Source: SZUA-320 sp963707875 (GTDB lineage Bacteria > Gemmatimonadota > Gemmatimonadetes > Gemmatimonadales > GWC2-71-9). From it: 64,000 nt of DNA. This document shows positions 53,792-63,451 of the stretch, one piece after another. Positions within the stretch are counted from its first letter, which is position 1, and each line of letters begins with the position of its first letter. Below the pieces are notes generated by a model. The model saw only the letters and a list, made by a program, of their open reading frames with translations, did no database searches and was not told the DNA's origin. The stretch is from the NCBI GenBank assembly GCA_963707875.1, contig CAVPRU010000014.1, positions 968,467 to 1,032,466 on the forward strand. Direction: 5' to 3'. The position numbers and the translations under genes are program-made.

Positions 53792-54634
53792 CTACAGCGC
53801 CGCCCCGCATCCCTTGCAGAACCTGGCATCGTCATCGTGGCCCCCGAGCCGACAGGCCCGGCAGCGCCTCCCCTCCTGCCGCTTGCCACGGGTGAGTTCG
53901 ACGGTCACGATGCCGGTCGGTACCGCGACGATGGCGTAGCCCAGCAGCATGATCACCGAGGCCAGCGTCTGCCCGAGGGGGGTTGCCGGGGAGATGTCCC
54001 CGTAGCCGACGGTGGTGATGGTCACGATCGTCCAGTAGATCGACTGGGGAATGCTGGAAAACCCGTGGGTCCGGCCCTCGACGATGTACATCGCGGCCCC
54101 GAGGATGACTGCCAGCACCAGCACCGTGGCGATGAAGATGGCCAGCTTCCGGCGGCTGTTCCGGATCGCGACCAGCAGCACGTCGGCCTCCCCGATGTAC
54201 TCGGCCAGCTTCAGCACCCGGAAGACCCGGAGCACCCGCAGCACCCGGATCACCAGGAAGTACTGGGTCCCGGGAAGGATCAGGCTCAGGTAGGTGGGAA
54301 GGACCGAGGCCAGGTCCACCAGGCCGAAAAAGCTCCGGGCATAGGCGCCCGGTCGGGGGGCGCAGAGCAGCCGCAAGGCGTACTCGACGGTGAAGAGCAG
54401 CGTGAAGATCCACTCGGCGGTGATGAGTTGGGGACCCCACTGCTGCTTGAGCGCGACCACCGAGTCGAGCATGACGGCAATCACACTCAGCGTGATGCTG
54501 AGGATCAGCGCAACGTCGAACGCCTTCCCCGCCGGCGTGCTGTGGCCGAAGATGATGACGTAGAGCCGGGTTCTCCACTCCGGCCACCCGTGGGGGGCGC
54601 CCTCAGCGTCGGTTCGCGGCGCCAGGTCTGCCAT
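53792..54634 (-). CDS. Voltage-gated-type potassium channel with C-terminal zinc ribbon
   Basis: A 280-residue six-helix ion channel. S4 carries spaced positive residues (VIRVLRVLRVFRVLK, about 128-142), and the pore has the K+ filter TTVGYGD (207-213). After S6 comes a basic stretch and a compact zinc ribbon with Cys pairs at 258/261 and 273/276 (CRAC...CKGC). The ribbon is unusual in bacterial Kv-type channels and could be a metal- or redox-sensing cytoplasmic gate. The start at 54634 follows 5 bases after the mrp stop, so the gene is co-transcribed with the iron-sulfur genes. Confidence 0.92.
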   Translation of the reverse strand: MADLAPRTDAEGAPHGWPEWRTRLYVIIFGHSTPAGKAFDVALILSITLSVIAVMLDSVVALKQQWGPQLITAEWIFTLLFTVEYALRLLCAPRPGAYARSFFGLVDLASVLPTYLSLILPGTQYFLVIRVLRVLRVFRVLKLAEYIGEADVLLVAIRNSRRKLAIFIATVLVLAVILGAAMYIVEGRTHGFSSIPQSIYWTIVTITTVGYGDISPATPLGQTLASVIMLLGYAIVAVPTGIVTVELTRGKRQEGRRCRACRLGGHDDDARFCKGCGAAL

Positions 54635-54639
54635 CCGCC

Positions 54640-55740
54640 CTACAGATTGAGCACCGGCCGCTTGACCCCGGTCCCTGCCGCCTTGGACACGGCCTCAGCC
54701 AACGACGCCAGCGCGACCGCCGCCGGACTGCCGGGAGCACTCACCAGGATTGGCTCCCCGCGGTCGGCCGAGGCGGCCAGGTCGGGCTGCAGCGGGATCT
54801 GGCCCAGGAGCGGCACCTCGAGCTCCTCCGACAGCCGGGCCCCACCCCCCGCGCCGAACAGATCCCACCGCTTGCCGGTGTCCGGATCGGTGAACCCGGA
54901 CATGTTCTCCACGATCCCGAGCACCGGGACGTTGACCTTCTCGAACATCCGGGCGCCCCGAAGGGCATCCCCCACCGCCATCTCCTGCGGAGTGGTGACG
55001 ATGACCGCGCCGCTCACGGTAATGCTCTGCACCAGCGAGAGCTGGGCATCGCCGGTGCCCGGCGGCATGTCGACGATCAGGTCGTCCAGCTCGCCCCACT
55101 CCACGTCCCGGAGGAACTGCTGGATGATCTTCATGATGATCGGCCCCCGCCAGATCGCCGGGGCGTCGCGATCGATGAGAAAGCCGAGCGAGATCAGCTT
55201 GACCCCGTGGACCTGGTGCGGCTGAATCCGCCCGGCAATCACCATCGGCTTTTCGAAGATCCCGAACATCCGCGGGATGTTGGGTCCGTAGACGTCGGCA
55301 TCCATCAACCCGACCCGACGGCCACTCCGCGCCAGCGCCACGGCCAGATTGACCGCCACGGTGCTCTTCCCCACCCCACCCTTGCCGGAAGACACCGCCA
55401 GCACCCGCTGGATGTTGCCGTATTCCGGCGCCGCTGGCACTCCGCCGCCAGGTGCCCCGGGGGAGGGGCCGGGGGCGGCGTGGGTGGTGGCCGCCGGACC
55501 CGCCGGATCCACCACGCTGATCTTGACCTGGGTGACCCCTTCGATCCCCTGGACAGCCCGTCGAGCATCGCGGACCAGGGTGGCCGGGTCCGTCTTCCCC
55601 AGCAGGAAGACGAAGCTCACCTTCCCCTCGTCACTGACGACCAGATCTTTGACCATCCCCGCAGAGACCAGGTCATCCTTGACCCGGGGATTCTCGATCC
55701 GGGCCAGCTCGGCCATGATGGCACCCTCGAGCGCGCTCAT
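54640..55740 (-). CDS. mrp: Mrp/ApbC-family iron-sulfur carrier ATPase
   Basis: A 366-residue P-loop ATPase of the Mrp/NBP35 class that transfers Fe-S clusters to apoproteins. An N-terminal DUF59/MIP18-like domain (about 1-80, GTDPATLVRDARRAVQGIEGVTQV) is followed by a Pro/Ala linker and the deviant Walker A SSGKGGVGKSTV (about 116). VDMPPGTGDAQL and TTPQEMAVGDALRG are conserved. The usual CxxC that bridges a cluster after ENMSGF is missing (ENMSGFTDPDTGKRWDLFG), so cluster binding is doubtful. It overlaps the NifU-like gene by four bases. Confidence 0.94.
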   Translation of the reverse strand: MSALEGAIMAELARIENPRVKDDLVSAGMVKDLVVSDEGKVSFVFLLGKTDPATLVRDARRAVQGIEGVTQVKISVVDPAGPAATTHAAPGPSPGAPGGGVPAAPEYGNIQRVLAVSSGKGGVGKSTVAVNLAVALARSGRRVGLMDADVYGPNIPRMFGIFEKPMVIAGRIQPHQVHGVKLISLGFLIDRDAPAIWRGPIIMKIIQQFLRDVEWGELDDLIVDMPPGTGDAQLSLVQSITVSGAVIVTTPQEMAVGDALRGARMFEKVNVPVLGIVENMSGFTDPDTGKRWDLFGAGGGARLSEELEVPLLGQIPLQPDLAASADRGEPILVSAPGSPAAVALASLAEAVSKAAGTGVKRPVLNL

Positions 55741-55973
55741 ACGGCCTCGATCTTCTTCACTTCCGGTACCGCTTGCCGCAACCGCACTTCGATCCCCTGA
55801 CGCAGGGTCACCGTGGACGCGGCACAGCCATGGCAGGTCCCCCCGAGCCGGAGTACCAGGGTCCCGTCCCCGTCGTCAAAATCGACCACCTCCACCATGC
55901 CCTTATGGGAGGCGATATAGGGCCGGAGTTCATCGAGCGTCCGCTCAATCCGGTCCAGCACCTGTTCAGTCAT
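55737..55973 (-). CDS. NifU-like Fe-S scaffold domain protein
   Basis: A 78-residue stand-alone NifU C-terminal domain: DELRPYIASHKGMVEVVDF with CHGCAAS (CxxC) near the middle. It binds a labile 4Fe-4S cluster at the dimer interface. Coupled to mrp, which lacks its own CxxC, so the pair may divide scaffold and ATPase roles; that division is inference. Confidence 0.93.
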   Translation of the reverse strand: MTEQVLDRIERTLDELRPYIASHKGMVEVVDFDDGDGTLVLRLGGTCHGCAASTVTLRQGIEVRLRQAVPEVKKIEAV

Positions 55974-56031
55974 ACCGTCTTCCTTCTAGAGAAATCGCTC
56001 GTCGCGCATCGGAAGTATGCCCGGCAACGAA

Positions 56032-57060
56032 TCAGCCTGCCCCATTTCCCAGCCCGGCCAGATACCGGCGAGCCTCGCTGAGAATCTTCTCCTGAACCTC
56101 GGCTATCTCGCCGGGGACGGCAACACCGGCCGCCTTGGCGTGCCCGCCCCCACCAAACCGGTGGGCAAACTCCGCTACGTTGACCTCCCCCACGCTCCGG
56201 AGGGAGACCTTGACCCGCCCGCCGGTCAACTCGCGGAACAGGATCGCGAGCCGGATGCCGGTGATCGACCGGGGATGCTCCACTATCCCCTCCAGGTCGT
56301 CCGGGGTGACCCCATGGCGCTCCATCGCTCCCGGCGGCACGGTCACCCAGGCCATCCCGTAATCCCGCTCGACCACCATGGTGGCCAGGGTCTCGGCCAG
56401 CAGCCGCGGCCGACCGGCTGGCGCGTTGGCGTATACGTCCAGGTAGATGGACTCGGGATCGATGCCCACCTCCAGCAGGTCCGCCGCAATCCGCAGGGTG
56501 CGGGGGTGAGTGTTGCTGAACCGGAAGCCGCCGGTGTCGGTCACCAGCGCGACGTAAAGCGACCGCGCTACCGCCTCGGTGACGGGCCATCCGTTGGCCA
56601 CCGCGACCTCGTACACCAGCTCTCCGGTTGCGGCGGCTGTCGGGTCGACATACCTCGGCCCCGGGGGCAGGTGGCCCGGGCTGGCGTGGTGATCGAGGCA
56701 GACGACCGGCACCCCGCGCTTCGCGACCTCCCCCCCCAGCGACCCGAGCCGGCCGGTGTCGGCGATGTCGAGCACCACGATCAGGTCCGACCGGCGGATC
56801 GCCATGACCGCCTCGCGGCTCTGATCCATTCCCGGGAGCGCCTCGAACAGGAAGTCGTAGCGGGCCGGCGTGGAGGATGGATTGGCGACCGCGACCTCCT
56901 TGCCCATCGCCCGGAGCAGGTGGGCGAGCCCCACCTCACTGCCCAGGCCGTCCCCATCCGGATTGACGTGCGTGGTCAGCACGATCCGCCGGGCCCCGTT
57001 CAGGGCCTCGGCGACGGCCCCCGCCGCCTGCCGCTTTGCCTCACTCAGACTGATCGTCAC
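56032..57060 (-). CDS. nrnA: Bifunctional oligoribonuclease/PAP phosphatase, NrnA-like
   Basis: A 342-residue DHH/DHHA1 phosphoesterase. Motifs: THVNPDGDGLGS, DIADTGRL, the DHH signature CLDHHASPGH, DTGGFRFSNT and the DHHA1 RFGGGGHAKAAG. Hydrolyses short RNA oligonucleotides (nanoRNA) and 3'-phosphoadenosine 5'-phosphate. Length is normal. It lies 58 bases upstream of the NifU-like gene and downstream of the MetS-type gene. Confidence 0.95.
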   Translation of the reverse strand: MTISLSEAKRQAAGAVAEALNGARRIVLTTHVNPDGDGLGSEVGLAHLLRAMGKEVAVANPSSTPARYDFLFEALPGMDQSREAVMAIRRSDLIVVLDIADTGRLGSLGGEVAKRGVPVVCLDHHASPGHLPPGPRYVDPTAAATGELVYEVAVANGWPVTEAVARSLYVALVTDTGGFRFSNTHPRTLRIAADLLEVGIDPESIYLDVYANAPAGRPRLLAETLATMVVERDYGMAWVTVPPGAMERHGVTPDDLEGIVEHPRSITGIRLAILFRELTGGRVKVSLRSVGEVNVAEFAHRFGGGGHAKAAGVAVPGEIAEVQEKILSEARRYLAGLGNGAG

Positions 57061-57088
57061 CAGGTTCCCTTTCCTGACCGCAAACGAG

Positions 57089-57115
57089 CGGGGCGCCGAT
57101 CCTCCCGGCGCCCCG
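57089..57115 (-). terminator. Hairpin terminator after the NSS transporter pair
   Basis: A 10-base stem (CGGGGCGCCG/CGGCGCCCCG) with a 7-base loop, just downstream of the metS-like stop; followed on the minus strand by CTCGTTTGCGG. Confidence 0.7.
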
Positions 57116-57132
57116 TCAGACCCGACTGGAAT

Positions 57133-57267
57133 CTACAACGAAGTGCCGGGCGGAGGGGGGTGCTCCGACGGGGCTTCGACGGTGAGGAGCTGGTACCAGC
57201 TCCAGGCCGCCAGGCCCAGCACGAAGATCCAGGCGAATGCCATGAAGATGATCGCGGTCTGACTCAT
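57133..57267 (-). CDS. MetS-type small subunit of an NSS transporter
   Basis: A 44-residue single-pass membrane peptide (IIFMAFAWIFVLGLAAWSWY, about 6-25). Its ATG overlaps the stop of the NSS transporter by four bases, and it is followed by a terminator. This is the arrangement of metP/metS in actinobacteria, where the small subunit is required for methionine uptake. It is too short to be noticed by size-filtered gene calling. Confidence 0.8.
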   Translation of the reverse strand: MSQTAIIFMAFAWIFVLGLAAWSWYQLLTVEAPSEHPPPPGTSL

Positions 57268-58847
57268 GCTGCCCCCTTTCGCAGGGCCCGCTTGGCCCAT
57301 GCCGCCTTGATGAGATAGAGCTGCACCAGCAGGATGCCCAGCATGATCCCGCGGGAGATCCACCGGATGGTGTGCTCCGACTCCGGCTTGTTCTGCAGCA
57401 GCAGGGTCGGAATCGCCTCCTGCACGGTCCACCAGATCATCATCACCAGCAGGAAGACCGGGGTGATCCAGGTCATCACGAACTTGAAGAACTTCGGGAT
57501 CCGGATGCTGGCGCCCTCGTGCAGCTCCCGCCACATGTTATCGGGCCCGAACACCCAGACAAAGAGCACCGTCTCGACCAGCGCCAGGATCACCAGCCCG
57601 AAGGTGCCGGCCCAGTAGTCCCACTCGTCCAGGAATCCGCGGGTGTTGTAGATCACGTGAAGCGCCCCGAGCAGGCAGGCCAGGGAGCCCAGCACCAGCG
57701 CCCCCTTCTTCCGGGTCCAGCCGAAGTTCTCCTCCATGAATCCCAGCGCCGGGGTGGCCATCGCCACCGAGGAGGTGATCCCGGCAAAGAACAGCAGCCC
57801 GAACCACATCACCCCGGCCAGCACCGTGATGTACTGACCGCCCGGGAGCTGGTTGAAGACCAGCGGCATCGCGATGAACCCGAGGTCGAAGTTGCCGCCA
57901 GCCGCGATCGAGACCGCCCCGCTCACCCCGAAGAAGGTCACCACGGCCGGGATGGCCAGCGAGCCGCCCAGCACCACTTCCGCCGTTTCGTTGGTGGCGG
58001 CGGTGGCAATCCCCGACAGGGCGATGTCATCCTTCCGGGTCAGGTAGGAGGCGTACGCCTGGAGCGACCCCATCCCGACCGACAGGGTGAAGAAGATCTG
58101 CCCGGTCGCCGCCAGCCAGACCTTGGGATTGGCCAGCGCGCCCCAGTCCGGGGTGAACATGAAGTTCAGGCCCGCCGCCGGGGTAAACGTGGTCGCCACG
58201 CCGTTCTCGATCACCTCATGGCCAGGCAGGGTGAGGACCCGGACAACAAGAATGGCGGCAAAGATGAAGAGCATCGGCATCGCGATTTTGGCCAGCCGTT
58301 CGATCCCGGCCACCAGCCCCTTGCTCACCACCCAGAAATTCACTCCGATGGTGGCAAAGAAGAACACGAACGGCACCCACACCGCGTGCATCGTCGGGTC
58401 GGAGAGATCCTGATACGACATCAGGAAACTCCTCATGGTCTGGGTGTCGAGACCCTGGGTATCCCCCCTCAGGGAGAACAGGGTCCAAGCCAGGGTCTGC
58501 GACTCGATGTAGCAGTAGTAGATCAGCACCACCACCGGCATGAAGAGGCCCAGCACGCCGAGGTACTTGGCCACCGGGTGCTTCCAGAGCGCCTCGAACA
58601 TCCCGGGCGTCGAGCCCTCGCCCCGCATGCCGCCGTGCCGACCGACCCCCCACTCGATCCACATCAGGGGGATGCCCACCAGCAGGAAGGCGATGAAATA
58701 CGGAATCATGAACGTCCCGCCGCCGTTGTCCACGGCCTGGCGGGGGAACCGCAGGAAGTTCCCCAGGCCCACGGCGTTGCCCGCCATGGCGAGGATCAAC
58801 CCGACCCGCGAGCCCCATTGCTCGCGCGCTGCGCCCTCAGTGCTCAC
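57264..58847 (-). CDS. Sodium-dependent amino acid transporter (NSS family)
   Basis: A 527-residue LeuT-fold transporter with about twelve helices. MAGNAVGLGNFLRFP carries the unwound TM1 sodium/substrate site and NGGGTFMIPYF follows; GQIFFTLSVGMGSLQAYASY is TM6-like. With the 44-residue subunit it matches the MetP/MetS methionine type, though substrate is inferred. Starts at 58847; 85 bases separate it from guaB. Confidence 0.92.
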   Translation of the reverse strand: MSTEGAAREQWGSRVGLILAMAGNAVGLGNFLRFPRQAVDNGGGTFMIPYFIAFLLVGIPLMWIEWGVGRHGGMRGEGSTPGMFEALWKHPVAKYLGVLGLFMPVVVLIYYCYIESQTLAWTLFSLRGDTQGLDTQTMRSFLMSYQDLSDPTMHAVWVPFVFFFATIGVNFWVVSKGLVAGIERLAKIAMPMLFIFAAILVVRVLTLPGHEVIENGVATTFTPAAGLNFMFTPDWGALANPKVWLAATGQIFFTLSVGMGSLQAYASYLTRKDDIALSGIATAATNETAEVVLGGSLAIPAVVTFFGVSGAVSIAAGGNFDLGFIAMPLVFNQLPGGQYITVLAGVMWFGLLFFAGITSSVAMATPALGFMEENFGWTRKKGALVLGSLACLLGALHVIYNTRGFLDEWDYWAGTFGLVILALVETVLFVWVFGPDNMWRELHEGASIRIPKFFKFVMTWITPVFLLVMMIWWTVQEAIPTLLLQNKPESEHTIRWISRGIMLGILLVQLYLIKAAWAKRALRKGAA

Positions 58848-58932
58848 AGAACACTCCGGACTAAGGTTGGACTACTGGACTGTCGAATGTGGAAGGAACG
58901 ACTGGCCCTGCCCTGTTCGTGACGCTTGCCGA

Positions 58933-60393
<1,461 letters not shown>

Positions 60394-60408
60394 ATGCCGG
60401 GACGAAAG

Positions 60409-60437
60409 CGCCCCGCCTGGAAGCTCCGGGCGGGGCG
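60409..60437 (-). promoter_or_regulatory. GC-rich hairpin 16 bases before guaB
   Basis: A perfect 9-base stem (CGCCCCGCC/GGCGGGGCG) with an 11-base loop, followed on the minus strand by GCTTTCGTCC. It could terminate the upstream gene or act as an attenuator in the guaB leader. Confidence 0.55.
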
Positions 60438-60494
60438 GGTGGTGGATGGGGTCGTGTGCAACATCCTCGAAGTTATCGCCGTCCCCCCGACCAT

Positions 60495-60857
60495 TCAAGC
60501 CGGGCCCGGTCGTTCGCCGTGTTTGGTACCCGGTTCTCCCAGGCTGGGGGGGTCCGTCGGGCTGGCCGCCTTGACGGCCTCGCTCACCACCGATTGGGCG
60601 GCTGCTGCCACCCCGCGCATCACCTTCCCGGCGCTGTCAACCAGTCCCATGGTGCCGGTGATGGCCCGGAGCGGCACCCCGGCGGCCCGCATGGTGTCCT
60701 CCGCGGTTTCGGTGATCTTGCTGAAGATCCCCCCACCCCGGGACCGGGCAGCGTACCGACTCTCCAGGAACTCGAGATAGTCGAGCACCTGGTAGACCCG
60801 CTCATCCGGAAGGTCCTCCAGCCGGCGGAGGATCCGGTCCCGCAACCCCTCGTTCAT
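60495..60857 (-). CDS. Hypothetical DUF2281-like small protein
   Basis: A 120-residue protein. The N-terminus (RILRRLEDLPDERVYQVLDYLEFLESR) resembles DUF2281 helical segments. The middle is a Ser/Ala-rich amphipathic region (SKITETAEDTMRAAGV) and the C-terminus is disordered. Coupled to the SH3-like gene by a four-base overlap. Confidence 0.75.
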   Translation of the reverse strand: MNEGLRDRILRRLEDLPDERVYQVLDYLEFLESRYAARSRGGGIFSKITETAEDTMRAAGVPLRAITGTMGLVDSAGKVMRGVAAAAQSVVSEAVKAASPTDPPSLGEPGTKHGERPGPA

Positions 60858-61870
60858 GGCCTCGCCTCGAAACGCAATACCGGGATCGGAAGATAGCGGG
60901 TCCGCGGAGCGAGAATGGTGGCCCGGACCACAATCTCCTCCAGCGGCTGGAGCGACCGGAATCGCTCCGCCTGAGGCTTGGTCAGCGAGAGGTAGACGAA
61001 CCCGGCCTCGGGGAGCGGCCCCCGGGTCAGGAGGTAGGGTTCCCCCGCCGGCAATTCAGGCCGGAGTTCGTCGGCCAGGTGGCTGGAGATGTACTGCAGC
61101 CGCCAGGTCACCCTGGCCCCGAGGTACTTGTCGGGGGATTCGATCAACTGGGAGAGGGTCAGCTGACCGCTGTCGGCCGGGGCCGGGCTGACGTCGCCTT
61201 CCCGGACCCAGGTCTCGGTCCGGATCCGGACCCAACCGCCGGTCCGCTGCAGAACCTCTGCCGCCATCGGTTCGGGAAGCTTGCCGACCTCGTCCATCCC
61301 CGGCCCGGTCGAGAGCACCGCGCCGGTCCGGACGATGACCCGCTCGACCGGAGCCACCGGTGGGGCCGCCGGTTGGGGAGTGGGGGTCGGTGGCGTCTCC
61401 GCCGAGCTGGCCGGCCGCTGGGCCGGCGCCGCCGTCGCCAGGGCGGCAGTGGGAATCCAGACCTCCCGGCGGACCAGGGACCAGCCTCCCTGCGAGCGGA
61501 TTCGGGTCCAGAAGGCTCCCTCCAGCGCCCGCCCGGTCAGCGCCCCGTTGGGCGTCGCCCGGAGGTTCTCTCCGTTGGCCTGGCTCACTCGATGGGTAAA
61601 GCCGGCTTCCCGGACCGGATCGATCGAGGCCGAGAAGATCCAGGTCTCGAATACGATCTGCCGCCAGTTCCCCTGGCGGAGTCCCAGGACGACCTGCTGA
61701 CCGGCCCGGATCTCTCCAAGGCGGGTCCCGTCGGCGGTGGCATGGAAGGATGTGGTCCGCTCGATCCGGACCCGCGACTGCCCCGACAGCGGTGTGGCAA
61801 CCGCAAGCAGGACAAGGACAACGGTTGGTAGCCGGCCTCGGGCGGGACTAGATTGCGACGCGATTCTCAC
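60854..61870 (-). CDS. Secreted protein with SH3-like domains
   Basis: A 338-residue exported protein (signal RGRLPTVVLVLLAVATPLSGQ). Two SH3b-like segments are visible (SFHATADGTRLGEIRAGQQV, about 42, and VIVRTGAVLSTGPGMDEVGKLP, about 182), separated by a Pro/Ala linker, then a C-terminal OB-like region (PDKYLGARVTWRLQYI). A periplasmic peptidoglycan-binding role is plausible. Divergent from gpmI with a 30-base gap. Confidence 0.8.
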   Translation of the reverse strand: MRIASQSSPARGRLPTVVLVLLAVATPLSGQSRVRIERTTSFHATADGTRLGEIRAGQQVVLGLRQGNWRQIVFETWIFSASIDPVREAGFTHRVSQANGENLRATPNGALTGRALEGAFWTRIRSQGGWSLVRREVWIPTAALATAAPAQRPASSAETPPTPTPQPAAPPVAPVERVIVRTGAVLSTGPGMDEVGKLPEPMAAEVLQRTGGWVRIRTETWVREGDVSPAPADSGQLTLSQLIESPDKYLGARVTWRLQYISSHLADELRPELPAGEPYLLTRGPLPEAGFVYLSLTKPQAERFRSLQPLEEIVVRATILAPRTRYLPIPVLRFEARP

Positions 61871-61900
61871 CGACCGGCATTGTAGAAACTGTGGAGAGGC

Positions 61901-63451
61901 ATGTCAAACAGTTCCGGCCGCCACCCCCCCGTGGCCCTGGTAGTGCTGGACGGCTGGGGTCATCGGCCGGAGCGGGAGGGGAACGCCATCGAACTGGGCC
62001 ACACGCCGACCTGGCACGCCCTCTGGAACGGCAGCCCCCGGACCCTGCTCGACGCCAGCGGACTCGCCGTCGGCCTGCCCGAGGGCCAGATGGGCAACAG
62101 CGAGGTTGGCCACCTCAACCTCGGCGCGGGTCGGGTGGTTCCCCAGGATCTGGTCCGGATTTCCCGCAGCATCGACGATCGCTCCTTCGAAACCCTGGCC
62201 CCGGTGGTCGAGCTCTGCGAGTACCTCCGTTCCACCGGCGGAACGCTCCATCTGATCGGCCTCCTGGGGTATGGCGGGGTGCACGCGCTCGACCGGCACC
62301 TGCTGGGCGCAGTCGGGGCTGGACTCCGACACGGGGTGCCCAGGATCGCGGTGCACGGATTCCTGGACGGCCGCGATTCCCCACCCACCTCGGGCCGTCA
62401 GGTGGTCCGGACCCTGGTGGCCGAGCTGGGCCGGATGGCGGGACCGAAGGCGCGAATCGCTTCGCTGACTGGGCGCTATTATGGGATGGACCGGGACCGC
62501 CGCTGGGATCGGACCCGGTTGGCGTACCAGGCCATCGTTCAGGGCGAGGGACGCCCGGCAGAGGATCCCCTGGCCGCGGTCGAGGCGGCCTACTCGGCTG
62601 GGAAGACCGACGAGTTCGTCCTCCCGATCGTGTTCCAGGAGGCGGGACACCCGGTGGCCCCCATCCGGGAGGGCGACGGCATCTTCTTCTTCAACTTCCG
62701 GTCCGATCGGATGCGACAGATCGTGGCCGCGCTGTCGGTGGCGGGGTTCGACGGCTTCGACACCGGGGGCCGGACGCCCACCAGGGCGGTCACCATGACC
62801 CAGTACGACCAGCGGTTTCCGCTGCCCGTGGCCTTCGCGCCGTTCAGCCTGGCCCGGATTCTGGCCGAGGTGCTCGCCGACCGGGGCCGGACCCAGTTCC
62901 GGACCGCCGAAACCGAGAAGTACCCCCACGTCACCTACTTCTTCAACGGCGGGGTGGAACCCCCCTTCCCGGGCGAGGAGCGGCTGCTGGTGCCTTCCCC
63001 CAAGGTGGCGACCTACGATCTGATGCCGGAGATGAGCGCGGCCGGGATCACCGATGGGTTCTGCGGAGCCCTGGGACGAGGGGACCACGATTTCCTGCTC
63101 TGCAACTTTGCCAATGCCGACATGGTCGGGCATACCGGAGTGCTGCCGGCCGTGATTCGGGCGGTGGAGGTCCTGGACGGCTGCCTCGATCGGATCATCC
63201 GCTCGGCGGAGCGCTCCGGCACTCGACTGCTGATCACCTCGGACCACGGCAACTGTGAACTGATGATCGACCCGGCGACCGGCGGCCCCCATACCGCCCA
63301 CACCACCAACCCGGTTCCCCTGGTGTCCCTCGGGACCGATCGCCCCGTCCTCCGACCGGGGGGCGCCCTGTGCGATGTCGCCCCGACCATTCTCGAACTC
63401 CTGAACCTTGAGCAGCCGGTCGAAATGACCGGGCGCTCGCTCCTCTCATGA
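61901..63451 (+). CDS. gpmI: 2,3-bisphosphoglycerate-independent phosphoglycerate mutase
   Basis: A 516-residue manganese enzyme of glycolysis. VVLDGWGHRPEREGNAI at the N-terminus, the nucleophile Ser in GQMGNSEVGHLNLGAGR, HGFLDGRDSPP, FFNFRSDRMRQ and the C-terminal TSDHGNCELM with metal ligands are present. The start at 61901 has GGAGAGG. The downstream barrel gene begins four bases before its stop. Confidence 0.96.
   Translation: MSNSSGRHPPVALVVLDGWGHRPEREGNAIELGHTPTWHALWNGSPRTLLDASGLAVGLPEGQMGNSEVGHLNLGAGRVVPQDLVRISRSIDDRSFETLAPVVELCEYLRSTGGTLHLIGLLGYGGVHALDRHLLGAVGAGLRHGVPRIAVHGFLDGRDSPPTSGRQVVRTLVAELGRMAGPKARIASLTGRYYGMDRDRRWDRTRLAYQAIVQGEGRPAEDPLAAVEAAYSAGKTDEFVLPIVFQEAGHPVAPIREGDGIFFFNFRSDRMRQIVAALSVAGFDGFDTGGRTPTRAVTMTQYDQRFPLPVAFAPFSLARILAEVLADRGRTQFRTAETEKYPHVTYFFNGGVEPPFPGEERLLVPSPKVATYDLMPEMSAAGITDGFCGALGRGDHDFLLCNFANADMVGHTGVLPAVIRAVEVLDGCLDRIIRSAERSGTRLLITSDHGNCELMIDPATGGPHTAHTTNPVPLVSLGTDRPVLRPGGALCDVAPTILELLNLEQPVEMTGRSLLS

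Noticed and set aside
53708..55225. Plus-strand 505-codon open frame
   Set aside because: Antisense to the channel and mrp genes, low-complexity Asp/Gln/His-rich sequence, no homology visible.
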